Shown piece by piece: positions 1 to 10,939 of a stretch of 64,000 nucleotides of DNA. Source of the stretch: Crocodylus rhombifer (lineage: Eukaryota > Chordata > Crocodylia > Crocodylidae); assembly GCA_038503035.1 (NCBI GenBank), contig JAVSML010025210.1:460044-524043 (forward strand), written 5' to 3'. The position numbers and the translations under genes were made by a program. The notes beneath the pieces are model-generated. The model saw nothing but the letters and a program-made list of their open reading frames with translations. It did not search any database and was not told where the DNA came from. The first letter of the stretch is position 1, and every line of letters starts with the position of its first letter.

Positions 1-44
1 GGACTAAGTTGCTAAGTTCATGAGCTGAGCAAGAATATTTTATA

Positions 45-728
45 GGATCATAAGAAAGTAGGGCTGGAAGGGACCTCAAAGTTGTATACTGTAAACACCC
101 TGCTCAAGGAAGGACCATCCCTGACTAAATTATCTTAGTCAAGTGTCTGTCCACTTCTCTTGAAATTTTCCAAGGAAGGAGATCCTACATCATCTCTACA
201 TAGCCTATTCAAATGTTTGAACACCCTCAGAGTCAGGAAGTTCTTCCATATCACCAATCTAATATTCCTCCGTTGCAGCTTAGGACTATTGTTCCCAGTC
301 CTGTCCCTTACAGCCCCAGAGAAAAACCCATCCCCATCTTCTCTATAATCACCCTTCAGGTATTTGAAGACGGTATCAAATCACCCCAGACTTCTCTTCT
401 CCAGGCTAAAATAACCCTAGTTGTTTTAGCTTTCCCTTGTAAGTCATGCTTTCCAGACCCCTAATCATCATTGCTGTTCTCCACTGGAATTTTTCCAATC
501 TGTTCACGTCTTTCGAGAAATGTCTGGGCCCAAAATTGAACATGGTACTTCAGGTAAGGCCTCACAAGTCAGGAACAGAATGAAAGAATAACTTCCCTTG
601 TTTTGCACATTACATTCCTGTTAATACAGCTCATTATGCCATTAACCTTTTTTAAAGCTAGAGCAAAATATTGATTTATATTCAGCTTATGGTCTACCGT
701 AGCATAAATGGTATGACTCTTATCAAAC
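45..728 (-). mobile_element. Old CR1-like LINE, 3' part
   Basis: Read on the minus strand, this ends in the CR1-type tail (around 60-95, the complement of 'gggctggaagggacct'). It runs back through the C-terminal part of ORF2, where 'ccactggaatttttccaatc' and 'gtacttcaggtaaggcctca' are decayed versions of a common CR1 antisense stretch. Many stops and indels make it a relic. It breaks off near 'gcttatggtctacc' at about 690-700, and the expected continuation ('taacttttaggtctttctctg') resumes at 3732, so later insertions split it. The family call rests on remembered CR1/L3-like sequence, and the exact subfamily is unknown. Confidence 0.6.
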
Positions 729-1030
729 TGTTAAGCCCTCCCACCCCTTCCCCGCCCTGACAGGTGCACTGCTCCCTGACTGCAGACGCACTGGTGAGTG
801 GCTTGAACTGTGGGTGTGGAGCCATTAAGAGAGTTGGTGGTAGGGTTTTGGCAGGGACCCTGGCAGGGCAGAAATTAGCTATGAACTCCTTAACCGGTGG
901 CTAATTAGCCTTTGTCCTTTGAAATGCCTCTGCAGCTACATGAAGCCTTTCTAATGACACCAGAAAGACAGCACATCAGCAGACCTGTAACCCCAATATT
1001 GGAAAAGATAAACTGTTTTAGTGACAGGCA

Positions 1031-1420
1031 GTGGTTTCAGGAGAAGGTAATGATTCTTTGGTTTTTAGAAGACAACTAGGAATTGAACAAATAGGTCCCA
1101 TCACATATGAGGAACGCAAAAGCCTCATGAAATCTCTCATCCGTGTTTGTTGTTGTGGCATACTGAAATATTGCTTGAGAAAGCCCAAGCAGTCTTCAAA
1201 GGGTCCCCGTCTCCTAGCTGCACCAGGACAAGGAAGCCATGAGTGTGTGAACTGGACAGATGAGGGTATAAACCGGACAGTTTGGGGACCTTGTACTGAG
1301 CTGTGTGTGGAAAGTGTTGTACCAGCTATTATTGCATTGGGGTACTCTATGGATCATCTGCACCTCACTGAGAAACATTTAGGTCAGGGTGTAGTGATTA
1401 TAAACCATTCATTTTTCTGA
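1031..1420 (+). other. 129-codon open frame in left arm of inverted repeat
   Basis: The frame is open for 129 codons, contains a Cys-rich run (VCCC) and has no domain I recognise. The same frame exists at 2598-2987 on the other strand because the arms are near-identical there; the products differ at one residue (Ile versus Val). The second copy is therefore not independent evidence of coding. It lacks a visible signal peptide, membrane segment or polymerase/transposase motif, and chance openness is the default reading. Confidence 0.25.
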
Positions 1421-2597
1421 AGACCCAAATTCTGCTTTTTTTGAGTGATCCATGAAGAGGAAAAGCCTCTGGTACCCTACACTGAAAGCTTGATTGGGAC
1501 AAGAAATTATAAGTTTCTGCTCCAGAGAAAAGTTTAGCCAGGATATAGTACAAAAATAACAAAAGCAGTAATTTTTGTACAGACTTTCATGGAAATAGCC
1601 TGCTTTAAAACAAATTCTCCCTGGTGTCATGTGCTGTTGCTTCAGTCTCTTTGGGGCAGAATCTGCCCTTCTGCTGCAACAATAAACATGTTTCCAAACA
1701 CGCTGCACACTCTTCCTGCAACATATGCATCTGTCTGCACCTCCCCACACTTTAGTTCCTCTTTTTATTGTCGTAGGACTCACAATCTTTCAAAAACAGA
1801 TGAAAAATCTTCTGAGACTTCTCTAAAGTGTGTGTTCAACCAGTCCCGAGTTTCTTATTCACAGGCTCCAAAGCACCAGCTTTGTAATTCTGAACTCTTG
1901 TGTTTACACATGGTTTTCTCAGGGTTCACTGGTGTGTTTTCTTTGCCCTTTTGGCCTTCTGATCTTCAAGGGGAGCACTTCTCTGGCTGTGTTTGTGCTG
2001 TTAGAGACCTTTGGTCTGGTTCCCATCCCTCTGGTGTTTCTAGGAACTAATTCTCCAAACCACTCCTTCCTTCTTTGGACGTGTTGGGTGAGATCAATTA
2101 GGAAATTGGCATCTCATCATCAAGAATTGGCTTTCAACAAAATTGAAACTTAACTTCATATAAATGTTACAAGTCCAAATGAAACCCCATGCTTTAAAGT
2201 GCTTAACAAATTTAAACCTCACAACCAGACACCCAAAACTAGAAGAGCCCATGCTCAAAGCACACACAGAGTTTCAAAAGTTTGATTACAGAAAATGAAT
2301 CTTGCTTTCACGCTCTCTCTCCTTTAAAAAATGTTCCTCCATGTCTTTACCCTGCAGTGAAAGCTACATGTTTGTTCTGACCTTTCCAGTCTCAGTGATT
2401 AATTCATTTTAAAGCAGGCTATTTCCATGGAAGTCTGTACAAAATTTACTACTTTTGTTAGTTTTATACTATATCCTGGCTAAGCTTTTCTTTGGAGCAG
2501 GAACTTACAATTTCTTGTCTTATTCAAGCTTTCAGTGTAGGGTACCAGAGGCTTATTCTCTTCATAGATCACTCCATACAAAGCAGAATTTGGGTCT

Positions 2598-2987
2598 TCA
2601 GAAAAATGAATGGTTTATAATCACTACACCCTGACCTAAATGTTTCTCAGTGAGGTGCAGATGATCCATAGAGTACCCCAATGCAATAATAGCTGGTACA
2701 ACACTTTCCACACACAGCTCAGTACAAGGTCCCCAAACTGTCCGGTTTATACCCTCATCTGTCCAGTTCACACACTCATGGCTTCCTTGTCCTGGTGCAG
2801 CTAGGAGACGGGGACCCTTTGAAGACTGCTTGGGCTTTCTCAAGCAATATTTCAGTATGCCACAACAACAAACACGGATGAGAGATTTCATGAGGCTTTT
2901 GCGTTCCTCATATGTGATGGGACCTACTTGTTCAATTCCTAGTTGTCTTCTAAAAACCAAAGAATCATTACCTTCTCCTGAAACCAC
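2598..2987 (-). other. 129-codon open frame in right arm of inverted repeat
   Basis: This mirrors the frame at 1031-1420 and differs by one A/G change that gives Val instead of Ile. It ends in the same stop. Nothing here identifies a protein family. Confidence 0.25.
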
Positions 2988-3237
2988 TGCCTGTCACTAA
3001 AACAGTTTATCTTTTCCAATATTGGGGTTACAGGTCTGCTGATGTGCTGTCTTTCTGGTGTCATTAGAAAGGCTTCATGTAGCTGCAGAGGCATTTCAAA
3101 GGACAAAGGCTAATTAGCCACTAGTTAAGGCGTTCATAGCTAATTTCTGCCCTGCCAGGGACCCTGCCAAAACCCTACCACCAATTCCCTTAATGGCCCC
3201 ACACCCACAGTTCAAGCCACTCACCAGTGCCTCTGCT

Positions 3238-3498
3238 CCCTCAGAGAGATCTTCTTCCTATTTGGCGTCCAGCACAAGGTGCCCCTCTTCTCCAGAATCC
3301 TCACCACCTGCTCTAGGAGTCTGGGTATCGGGCATCTCGGGCAACCCTTGGGTTAGGGGGCTGAACCCTTTAGTTCTGGCTGCAAAAGTTATGGGTTAGG
3401 GACATGATTTCTGGTCCCAAGATTGCAGCCAGGTGGCAGGGCACCTACCAGAGGGTGGGGCTTACCTGTTTGACAAGAGATGTATCCCTTACACTACT
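3238..3498. other. Spacer between inverted repeat and hAT MITE
   Basis: I see no gene or recognised repeat here. It does not match the LINE that resumes at 3732, so it may belong to the inserted inverted-repeat element or to a separate insertion. Confidence 0.3.
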
Positions 3499-3506
3499 GT
3501 CTATAG

Positions 3507-3723
3507 CGGCAGTAGGCAACCCCTGGCACGTGTGGCAGTCGAAGGCATTTTGCTTGGCACATGTGCCTCTGGGTGGATGGCAAGGAAGGTGCTGGGGCTA
3601 CATGGCAATAGCAAGGATTGGGTCCCTTGTGGCTCCCCCATCACCCACCCCTGGCACACCAACATCTTACAAGTTGTAGTTGTGGGTGTTTTTGGCACTG
3701 CCCAGAAATGTTGCTGACCCTTG
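3507..3723. mobile_element. hAT-type MITE with 8-bp target duplication
   Basis: The 217-base element is flanked by perfect 8-base direct repeats GTCTATAG (3499-3506 and 3724-3731). The start (CGGCAGTAGGCAACCCCTGG) resembles hAT/Charlie-type termini, and the far end (GCTGACCCTTG) is a degraded inverted version. It has no transposase. Both the 8-base duplication and the terminus fit the hAT superfamily. Confidence 0.75.
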
Positions 3724-3731
3724 GTCTATAG

Positions 3732-5520
3732 TAACTTTTAGGTCTTTCTCTGTAATAATACAGCCTAACCAGTTATTTCATAGTCTGTATTCCTGAATGT
3801 AATAATTTTGTCTCAAGTGCAGGGCTTTGCACTTGTCTGTGTTGAATCTCATTTGATTGATTGAGGACCATTGTTCCAGGTCATTCTGGATCCTTGCCCT
3901 ATCCTCCAGTGTCTACAACTCCACTCAACTTGATGTCATGCATGGATTTGCTAAGCATGCACTCAGTCACATCGTTCAAATCATTAATGAAAATATTAAA
4001 ACATTACTGGATGTAATGAAGACCCCTGGGGAAGCCTCACTTGATACCTCCTCCCAATTAGGCACAATGATCTAGCCAGTTATGTACCCACCTTACAGTA
4101 CCTTCATCTAGTCTATATTTTCTTTAGCTTGTCAAAGAGAATGGTTTAGGAGACAATGTCAAAAGCCTTGCTAAATAAAAGTATATCACACCCACTTGTC
4201 TCTGTCTCCCTTCCTCCCCCCTTCACAGAACTTGTCACCTTATTGTAGAAGGAAATCAGGTTTGGTCAGGTATGATTTTGCTCTTGGTATCTCCATGCTG
4301 GCTGTTCTGGATGACATTTTCTCTGCTAAGTGTTTCACAATAGATTCCTCGAGAACCTGCTCCATGATTTTTCCAGGTACCACCATCAGGCTGACTGCCT
4401 TGTAAGTTTCTAGATCCTCCTCCTCCCCTTTATTAAAGATAGGTACTGATTTTCTTCTATGATAAGGTGACAGGTTCTGTGGATGGGGAGGCAGCACTGG
4501 ATGTGATTTACCTTGATTTAGCAATGCTTTTGACATTAGTCTCCTGCAACATTCTCATTGACAAGCCAAGGAAAGAGACCAGATGAAAGCGCTGTAAAGT
4601 GTGTACATAACTGGTTGAATCATTGTGCTCAATCTGTAGTCATGAAAGGCTCAATGTCTATTTGGGAGAAGGTATCAACTGAGGTTCCCCAGGGGTTTTC
4701 ACTGGGTCCAGTAATGTTTAATATCTTCACTTGCCCTTTTTCCAATCATCTGGGATCTCACCCAACCTCTGTGAGTTTAAGAGGATGGCTAATGGCTTTG
4801 AAATTACCTAAGCCAATTCATTTAGTACCCCAAGGTGCATCCCAGTTAGCCTTGCCAACTTGTAATCATCTAACTCCTCTAAGTAATCCCCAACCTGTTC
4901 TGTCACTGCTATAGATTGTTTGCCTCCTTCCCTACCTTTGCTGCCAGCTGTGCCCAACTTCAGTCTTCATGAATAAGGTCAACTACCAGACGTGAAAAAA
5001 GCATTAAAATAATTCAGCCTTCTCTGTCATTCGTAATTCAAATGCTTTCTACATTTCATAAGGGATCTATGGTCTCTTTGGTCTTTTTCCTCCTGGCATA
5101 CTTAGAGAATTCCTTTCATCTTTTATGTCCATTGCCAGTTGCATCCCAGATTATGCTGTGACCTCCCTAATTTTCTCCCTGCATGCCCGTACAACATCCT
5201 AATTCTTCCCTAGAAACATGACTAAGTTTCCACTTTTTGTACAATTCCTGTCTGAGATTCATCTCATTGAAGAGACTGCTGTCTTTTCAGGCTTGTCTCC
5301 TGTTGCACTTCTGTTTCTTCTGCTGCATTGGGATAGGTTGCCTTTGCACCCCTAAAAGGGCCTCCTTTAAAGTACAGCCAGCTATCCTGGATGCCTTTCC
5401 CTCACCTCAGACTTGCCTGCCAGAGGATCCTGCTTACCAGTTCCCCGAGTTTGTTGAAGTCTGCTTTTCTGAAGTCCAGCATCTTTCCAGCAATCCTCTT
5501 CTTCCCCATAGGATTTCAGG
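3732..5520 (-). mobile_element. Old CR1/L3-like LINE, reverse-transcriptase and 5' part
   Basis: This continues the antisense LINE begun at 45-728. On the minus strand, 4240-4450 reads as a decayed reverse transcriptase (PIFNKGEEEDLETYKAVSL resembles the LINE 'PIFKKG...NYRPVSL' block), and about 4130-4190 holds the eroded catalytic 'F-D-x-V' neighbourhood. Minus-strand homology resumes after a plus-strand fragment (4454-4726) and fades near 5510. Frames are broken throughout. Confidence 0.6.
4454..4726 (+). mobile_element. Sense LINE reverse-transcriptase fragment inside antisense LINE
   Basis: On the plus strand this encodes remnants of a LINE reverse transcriptase: 'DVIYLDLA' near 4495-4520 and 'EVPQGFSLGPVMFNIF' near 4680-4730, the decayed GVPQGSVLGPxLFNIF block. 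It interrupts the minus-strand LINE, whose own sequence resumes at 'acttgccctttttccaatc'. It could be an insertion or a local inversion. Confidence 0.6.
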
Positions 5521-5860
5521 GCACCTATATATGTGCATTAAGGCCGCTCCGACACGCTGTAATTACAGCATGTCAGAGCAGGCTTGATTGAGTCTACTGG
5601 AGTGTACTAATTACCACTCTCCAGCAGATTCCAGTGTCATGTGTATCACCATCCCCATGCTGAAAAATGGCAGCAGGGGTGCTTTAACTAAAGCTCATTC
5701 AAGCTGTTAATTAGACTTTTTAACTTTTTTAATTAGAGCAACTCTCAGGAAACAGCTGGGGGTGTGTGCTTTAATTACAGCAGCTCCAAGAGCTACTCTA
5801 ATTTAAAGCACCCAGCCCATCTCCTGGAGCATGTGTCTAAACACCCTCGGTGTTTAATGA
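5521..5860. mobile_element. MITE-like non-autonomous DNA element
   Basis: AT-rich, with internal near-palindromes such as 'ctgtaattacagcatgtcag' at about 5558. It shares the 'gcaggcttgattgagtctac' and 'aaaatggcagcaggggtgc' blocks with the repeats around 8730-9180 and 27931-28310. It has no coding capacity. The family resembles crocodilian MITE-like repeats described under the name Chompy, but that name is a guess here. Confidence 0.45.
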
Positions 5861-6410
5861 GGAGGCAGAGCTATGCTGAGCATCAATGCCTGGCAGCGTC
5901 AGGCTCTCAGTAGATGAGGACTGAAGCATTGGAAACTACAATTTTTTATGGTCCTTTGACAGTGTACTACACAATTACTTACTACAGAAAAATAAAATTT
6001 GGGAGATCAGGATTCCTGAATTTTTCCTTGCTGATGAGATTGTAGAGCAGCAACCAATCAGAGGAAGGAAGGAGATGCACATTTCTGGCAAGTCTTTTAC
6101 AAATGGCAGTATGACAGAGTGGATGAGATCTGACGTCTAGCCTCATGGCTGCTTGAAAAGGACCCTTTGCAAGCACTCAGTTCACTGATAGGAAAATTGG
6201 GGGTATTATATTGTTTTTGGAGAGTATGAGATTTTGCTCAACAGTTTAGGAAAGACAAAATTAGTAGATGCTGCAGTGAGTAAATATGAAACCAGAATAT
6301 TTGGCTTCTAGGTCGGTTCACTTCCCGTCAGCTTCAGGGTACTTTGAGCAGCAGTTTCCTTCCCATGCATAAATACCAATTACAAAAAATATCTGTTTAA
6401 CTTATTGTAA
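5861..6410. other. Unannotated intergenic sequence
   Basis: I see no exon-like frames, RNA genes or recognisable repeats. The open frames here are short and without motifs. Confidence 0.3.
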
Positions 6411-6885
6411 TTACAACAGTTAAACAATTAATCAGTATGGCAACCCCCNNNNNNNNNNTAGACAGCAGAGTAGCAGGGAGGGAAAGGGGGAACAATACCT
6501 AATAGCTAGCCTCCAAGGACCCCACTGCAGCTGCTTGTAGCCTCCCCACTGATGGCCACAAGCAGCCTGGGCTCTGGGAAGGGCAGCAAAGGTCTGCCCA
6601 GAGCCTGTGCCAGGCTGCTCATGGCAGGTGGTGGGGAGGCTGTTGGTGTCTGCACTGGGATCTGGGAAGCCTAGTTATAGGTACTAGACCCCTCTTCCCC
6701 TCCCCTCCTCTCCTCCTCACTGCTCTCTCCTTCCCTCCTGCCTGCCCTGCTGCCTTCCAGTTCCTGCTGGGGCACTGTGCAGCTTTTCTTCCCTGCCCCA
6801 CGCTAAATGATCACTGTTAGGCTGTACCTGGCTATCACTGGGCTTACCAGTTAAACAATAAATCATTTAACTGTTCACATCCCCA
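6411..6885. mobile_element. Probable MITE spanning an assembly gap
   Basis: The edges are inverted copies of one another: 'acagttaaacaattaatcag' near 6416 against 'aaacaataaatcatttaact' near 6852, reading inward from both sides. The middle is GC-rich and non-coding. The pattern resembles reptilian MITEs with 'gttaa' repeated termini. The true length is uncertain because of the gap at 6449-6458. Confidence 0.35.
6449..6458. other. Assembly gap (10 N)
   Basis: Ten consecutive N bases follow a C run. The real gap size is unknown. Confidence 0.98.
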
Positions 6886-8539
6886 ATTCCTTTCCTCACT
6901 TTTGGTACTATGTGTTGTCCCTCCATAGTGTGCTATTGTTGGCTGACAAGCAGGATACTCTGGCAATCCAGAGCACCAGACCCTTGGGGAGGCAGAAATT
7001 GTCCTTGTGTGAATTCCTTCCTCCCTCAAAAAAAACCAAAACCATGGGAAACTGAATCGGAAACAATATTCCGATCTTGCTTTGTATAGCAAGTCTGCGC
7101 AATGATTTAGATCTGCACTCAGGTGAAGCAGGGAGCGAAGAGCAGCTGCCTGCTTTCCTTAACTTCCATCCCGTTCCAGCAGCACACTAGGCAGCAACAT
7201 TCTCCTGTGGTAGGGCTGTGCAAGACCACTGCTGTGACTCCACCAATGATGGAGTAGACTTTCACCATCCCAGTCTCTGCTGACTCCCACCAGAGATGTT
7301 CTGGGGGCCAAAGAAGGTTTGGGGAAATCTGTGCTACCCAAATCTATTTGAATAGATTTAAATAAATCTATATAACATTAATAGTGGAATTCAAATAGTA
7401 TATGAATGATGAAGTGATACAGGTACAGCAAATCAAACCAAGCAATGATGTATTAATTAGTAATACTTTTTTAAATATCTGAACTAGAAAGAGATTAATC
7501 TTAAAATTTACTAAATCTTAAATTCTTAAAAGGCTTTAACAGGTGGCTAGCATTCTGGGTCAAGAGCTTTTTTTTTTTTTTTTAACCTAGCTTTAGAAGT
7601 TTCAGAAGTAGCAGTTCATCTGAAAATGTGGAGCACAAAGATTGAGGTTAACCTAGACTTTTGTACTTGAATACCTGGCCCAACTCCAAATGCTATCTAG
7701 ATAAAGCTAGAAAAGATATGAAAATGCACCTGCCAGGTTATTTAATCATTAATATTAATATAAACTCCAAGTTGTCTGCTTACATGCATCTTGCTTTTTG
7801 TCAAGCAAAACATTTCAACTATTTTATATAAGCTGTATGGGCCTTAAACCAGATCTAGCTACTCTAAATCCACTAAATGACTATAAGTGACCCTTAGACA
7901 ACGTCTCATACCCTTTCTCATCTTCTGAACTATTCTTGTCTATAACATTTTCTCACCCGCTATTTCCCTTTCCTGTTTATCTTGCCGAAATTCTGGTCAA
8001 ACAGATGCAAGCAAATGTTATGCTGTGCCACCGTTAAGCAGATTAGAACCTACTGCACAATGTGTAAATCCTCTTGACTCTGTGTGTAGTGTTTTTACCC
8101 TTGTTTAGCATTTTCCCCTATTATTAAGGACTCCAGTTGTGTTGCACTTCTACAACAAGCAAATTTTGAAGCAGTACCAAAGTTTGCATTGCTCAGCTTT
8201 TCACTTGTGGCCAAATAAAATGCATTTGTGGTCTAAAAAGCTTCATTGTTCACTTTGTGCAGGAAATGTGGCATTCATCTGACAGACTGCCATGCAGTGG
8301 CTCAATTAATTCAGGCCCAGGTAGGCCAAATCACCTCCTTTACCAGCAACTGTATGTGTCACAAGCACAGCAGGAAAAGTTTAATGGAGGAAAAAAATGG
8401 CCATATAATGCTAACAACAACTTCAGACAGTGTCAGAAAAGTAGACACCTATACCAGCTGAGCACCCACAGGCTCTCTGACAAAGGAGGCAATAAGCCTA
8501 TCCTTATAAGTTATTTGCTGTCAAGCTTTGGAAGCACTT
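6886..8539. other. Unannotated intergenic sequence
   Basis: AT-rich, with a poly-T run at about 7568-7583. I found no gene, splice-flanked exon or confident repeat. Open frames are short and motif-free. Confidence 0.3.
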
Positions 8540-8728
8540 GGATTATTTTTGTATTTTTTTTCTGTACCCTCTCCAGTTTTTCAACATCCTCTTGAAAACA
8601 TCAAAACCAGGTTGTAAGCAGTATTCCAGTACTGGTTTCAATGCCACATATAGAGGTAAATTCACCCGATATCCCCTATTCATTATTTCCTTGTTTACAT
8701 ACCCAGAGGTCTCATTAACCCTTCTCAG
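8540..8728 (-). mobile_element. Old CR1 fragment (ORF2 C-terminal region)
   Basis: On the minus strand the translation contains 'NLPLYVALKPVLEYCLQ', matching the CR1 ORF2 C-terminal block 'ILPLYxALVRPxLEYCVQFW', followed by a decayed 'KRMLKNWRGY'. It is badly diverged and truncated at both ends. Confidence 0.6.
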
Positions 8729-8729
8729 G

Positions 8730-9180
8730 TGTGGAAAGTGCACTCATGTACCAGCATCCCTGTGCTTCAAAATGGCAGTGGGGGCACTTGAACTAAAGCT
8801 TGTTCAGTGACCTTTAGTTCAAGCTCCGGCAGACTCAATTATAGTTTCATAGTAGCTAGAGTCGGAAGGGACCTAGGAAGATCATCTAGTCCGACCCCCT
8901 GCCTTGGCAGGAAAGAGCACCGGGGTCAGATGACCCCAGCAAGGTGCTCATCTAACTTCCTTTTAAAAATCCCCAGGCTAGGAGCCTGCACCACTTCCCC
9001 TGGAAGCCGGTTCCAGGCCCTAGCCACCCTGACTGTGAAGTAGCGCCTCCTAATATCTAATCTAAACCTACCCTCCGCCAGCTTGTGACCGTTATTCCTG
9101 GTCACTCCTGTGACTTAATCAAGTCCACTCTGACATAATGTACTTGCAGCACATCGAAGCAGCCTCCATGCTTGTGTACA
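8730..9180. mobile_element. MITE-like element split by a CR1
   Basis: The pieces 8730-8838 and 9111-9180 share 'aaaatggcagtgggggcac' and 'gactcaatt/gacttaatcaagtc' blocks with the MITE-like repeats at 5521, 27931 and 57190. A younger CR1 tail lies between them. Ends and target duplication could not be fixed. Confidence 0.45.
8839..9110 (-). mobile_element. CR1 3' end fragment
   Basis: Reads on the minus strand as the last part of CR1 ORF2 (FxVxxAxxWNRLPxEVV region) and the 3' UTR, ending in the 'ctactatgaaact' tail. It is closely similar to the tail of the CR1 at 25268-26715, so the two probably belong to one subfamily. 5' truncated, as is usual for CR1. Confidence 0.9.
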
Positions 9181-9450
9181 GGTACCCTGAAACTTTAAAT
9201 AGGAATCCATAGTGTCAGAAACATTCTGACCTGTTATGGTCTTTCTGAGCCCTTTGCAACAGAAGAACTGCTTTAGTATTTTTCTATCGTCAAAAAAGGA
9301 CTGAAATTAGTTTTTTAAATAGGGTGCCACTAAATTATGGAGTGGGGTGCCTTGGGTCTAAAAGGTTGAGAACTGTTGCTCTAGGAGCACTGGAGAGGGG
9401 ATTTGATGATGCTTTACTTGTGGCCTCAGGGGAGGATCTGGGGGGTGGGT
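9181..9450. other. Non-coding, with possible hAT terminus
   Basis: The stretch 'aaaaggttgagaactgttg' at about 9361-9379 looks like the terminal repeat of a Charlie-type hAT element (complement of CAGTGGTTCTCAACCTTTT). The other terminus was not found. Confidence 0.3.
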
Positions 9451-9822
9451 TGTGACAATGTGGTTACTCCTCCGTTCTGTTGTTGTGCAGCACTCTGAGC
9501 TTGGATCGCCAGACTTAAAGCCTCCCCTCTGGTCCTGGGCCAGCTGGGCCCCCGAGGGACTGGGCTGTGGTATATGATGGGATGTACCTTTTCAAAGGGC
9601 CTGCAGGGCAATGGTCCAGTTTTCCCTGATGCCCTGAGTGTGGTGGTTCTCCCTGCAGGATGCGAGTGTGTGTGCTGTTGTATCCTGTTTCCTAACAAAG
9701 ACAAAGCTGTTTATCATCCCAGCTGCTTCTGCTGAATGCTGGCTGGAGGGCGAACCCCAAGGGCACGGAGGTCGGAGTGAGTGCCCCATCCCAGCAACCC
9801 AATGGCCTACAGTAAATGCTAT
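9451..9822 (+). repeat. Gypsy 5' LTR
   Basis: Begins TGTGACAATG at 9451 and ends just before the primer-binding site at 9824. From about 9585 it matches 14465-14715 at many positions ('cctgtttcctaacaa', 'gtgccccatcccagcaaccc'). The exact 3' boundary is uncertain by a few bases. Confidence 0.75.
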
Positions 9823-9823
9823 T

Positions 9824-9840
9824 TGGTGTCAGCAGTGACC
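9824..9840 (+). promoter_or_regulatory. Gypsy primer-binding site
   Basis: TGGTGTCAGCAGTGACC directly follows the 5' LTR and resembles the 'TGGTGTCAGAAGT' type of primer-binding site seen in vertebrate gypsy elements. The cognate tRNA was not determined. Confidence 0.6.
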
Positions 9841-9921
9841 TGTCTCTTGGTGGAGTCACCAGCAGCCTGATTGAAGGGGTTACAGCTTTCACCTGCAACT
9901 AAAAAAAATAAATAAATACAA

Positions 9922-10500
9922 ATGGAGCATTTCAAACCTCTGCCAGCATTATCCTTTACTGGAAATCTTGGGGAGAATTGGAGGAGATGGGAACAGAAGC
10001 TCCGATTTATACCTTGCAATCAAAGGCCGAGTAAGAGGCAAAGGATTATAAACTTGCAGTCATGCTTCACTGCACTGGGCATAAAGCCCCAGAAATTTAC
10101 AACATGCCAGGGGTGTTTGCAGACCCTAATAGCAAAACCCTTACAGAGGTGCTTGCAGCATTGAAGAGCTACTGTGAACCCAGGAAAACCCTGTTTTTTT
10201 TAAAGGCATCTAAATTGCTAAAACGGATACAATGGGGCTGCAGGCATAGATGATTTTGTTTACAGAGCTCAGAAATAGAGCACAGCATTGTGAATGTGGA
10301 TAAACTGAGGATGTTATGTTGAGGGACAAAATTGTCTTCAGCATAACTGACTGCAGACTCAAGGACAGGCTTCTGGAGAACCCCTCCAGGGTGCTTCTGC
10401 AGACATAACATACAGTTGAACAAAAGCAAAACTACCAAAATAAACCTCCATTGAAGTTTACTTTACAAGAGAGCTATCAAGCTGCTCTGTTTACAAAAGG
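9922..10500 (+). pseudogene. Gypsy gag remnant
   Basis: Starts at an ATG 82 bases after the primer-binding site with MEHFKPLPALSFTGNLGENW, a start typical of vertebrate gypsy Gag. A shifted frame continues at 10107-10190 with 'KTLTEVLAALKSYCEPRKT', matching the conserved 'L..FK.YC.PRKN' block. A stop or frameshift separates the pieces. No intact zinc knuckle was seen. Confidence 0.75.
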
Positions 10501-10614
10501 GGTGGAAGGACACACAAGCCTAGATCCTGCCAAGGAGTCAATATCCTATAAATGGGCAATGTCAGCAAAGCAGCACTCACAGACCTTAGTCAACCTGAAT
10601 GCCTGGTATAGCAG

Positions 10615-10912
10615 TTATGACTGCTGACTTGCCAGTCTATTTTAAGTTAGATACTGGAGTGGAAGCAACACTGAAGCTCATATTATGTTGGTTGCGTTTG
10701 GCAGTGCATGCATCAAACCACAAGGTGCAATTATTGCATGCTGCAAATCCAGTGCTAATGAATCCGATTTAATTTTGTATATAACAGACAATAGTGACCC
10801 ACCAATACTTGGTAGGGTGGCATGCACCACCTTAGACCTTATCAGACAAGTCCATGGAATGGCCCTGACAGTACCTGCAACCAAGGCAGATCTTCTCAAA
10901 TGATACCTGGAC
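10615..10912 (+). pseudogene. Gypsy protease remnant
   Basis: The aspartic-protease active-site motif LDTGVEAT is encoded at 10645-10668, preceded by 'FK'. This fits the position between gag and reverse transcriptase. Downstream frames are broken before the polymerase. Confidence 0.65.
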
Positions 10913-10939
10913 GTTTTCAAAGGTTTGGGGGGGCCAGTT

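Larger units (their letters stand above)
785..3237. repeat. Large inverted repeat (foldback-like element)
   Basis: The left arm (785-1611) and right arm (2409-3237) are reverse complements around a loop of about 800 bases (1612-2408). Outer edges align at 'cactggtgagtggcttgaac' and inner edges at 'atagcctgctttaaaa'. The outer and inner margins of the arms differ at roughly one base in ten, but 897-1438 against 2580-3121 shows a single difference (1091 versus 2937). The structure sits inside the old LINE at 45-728/3732-5520. No transposase or terminal motif is recognised, so it may be a foldback transposon, two inverted LTR-like units or an old inverted duplication. Confidence 0.8.

Noticed and set aside
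785..3237. Inverted repeat as a simple assembly duplication
   Set aside because: The outer and inner arm margins differ by about one base in ten, so the arms are not one sequence placed twice. The core tract alone could still be misassembled.
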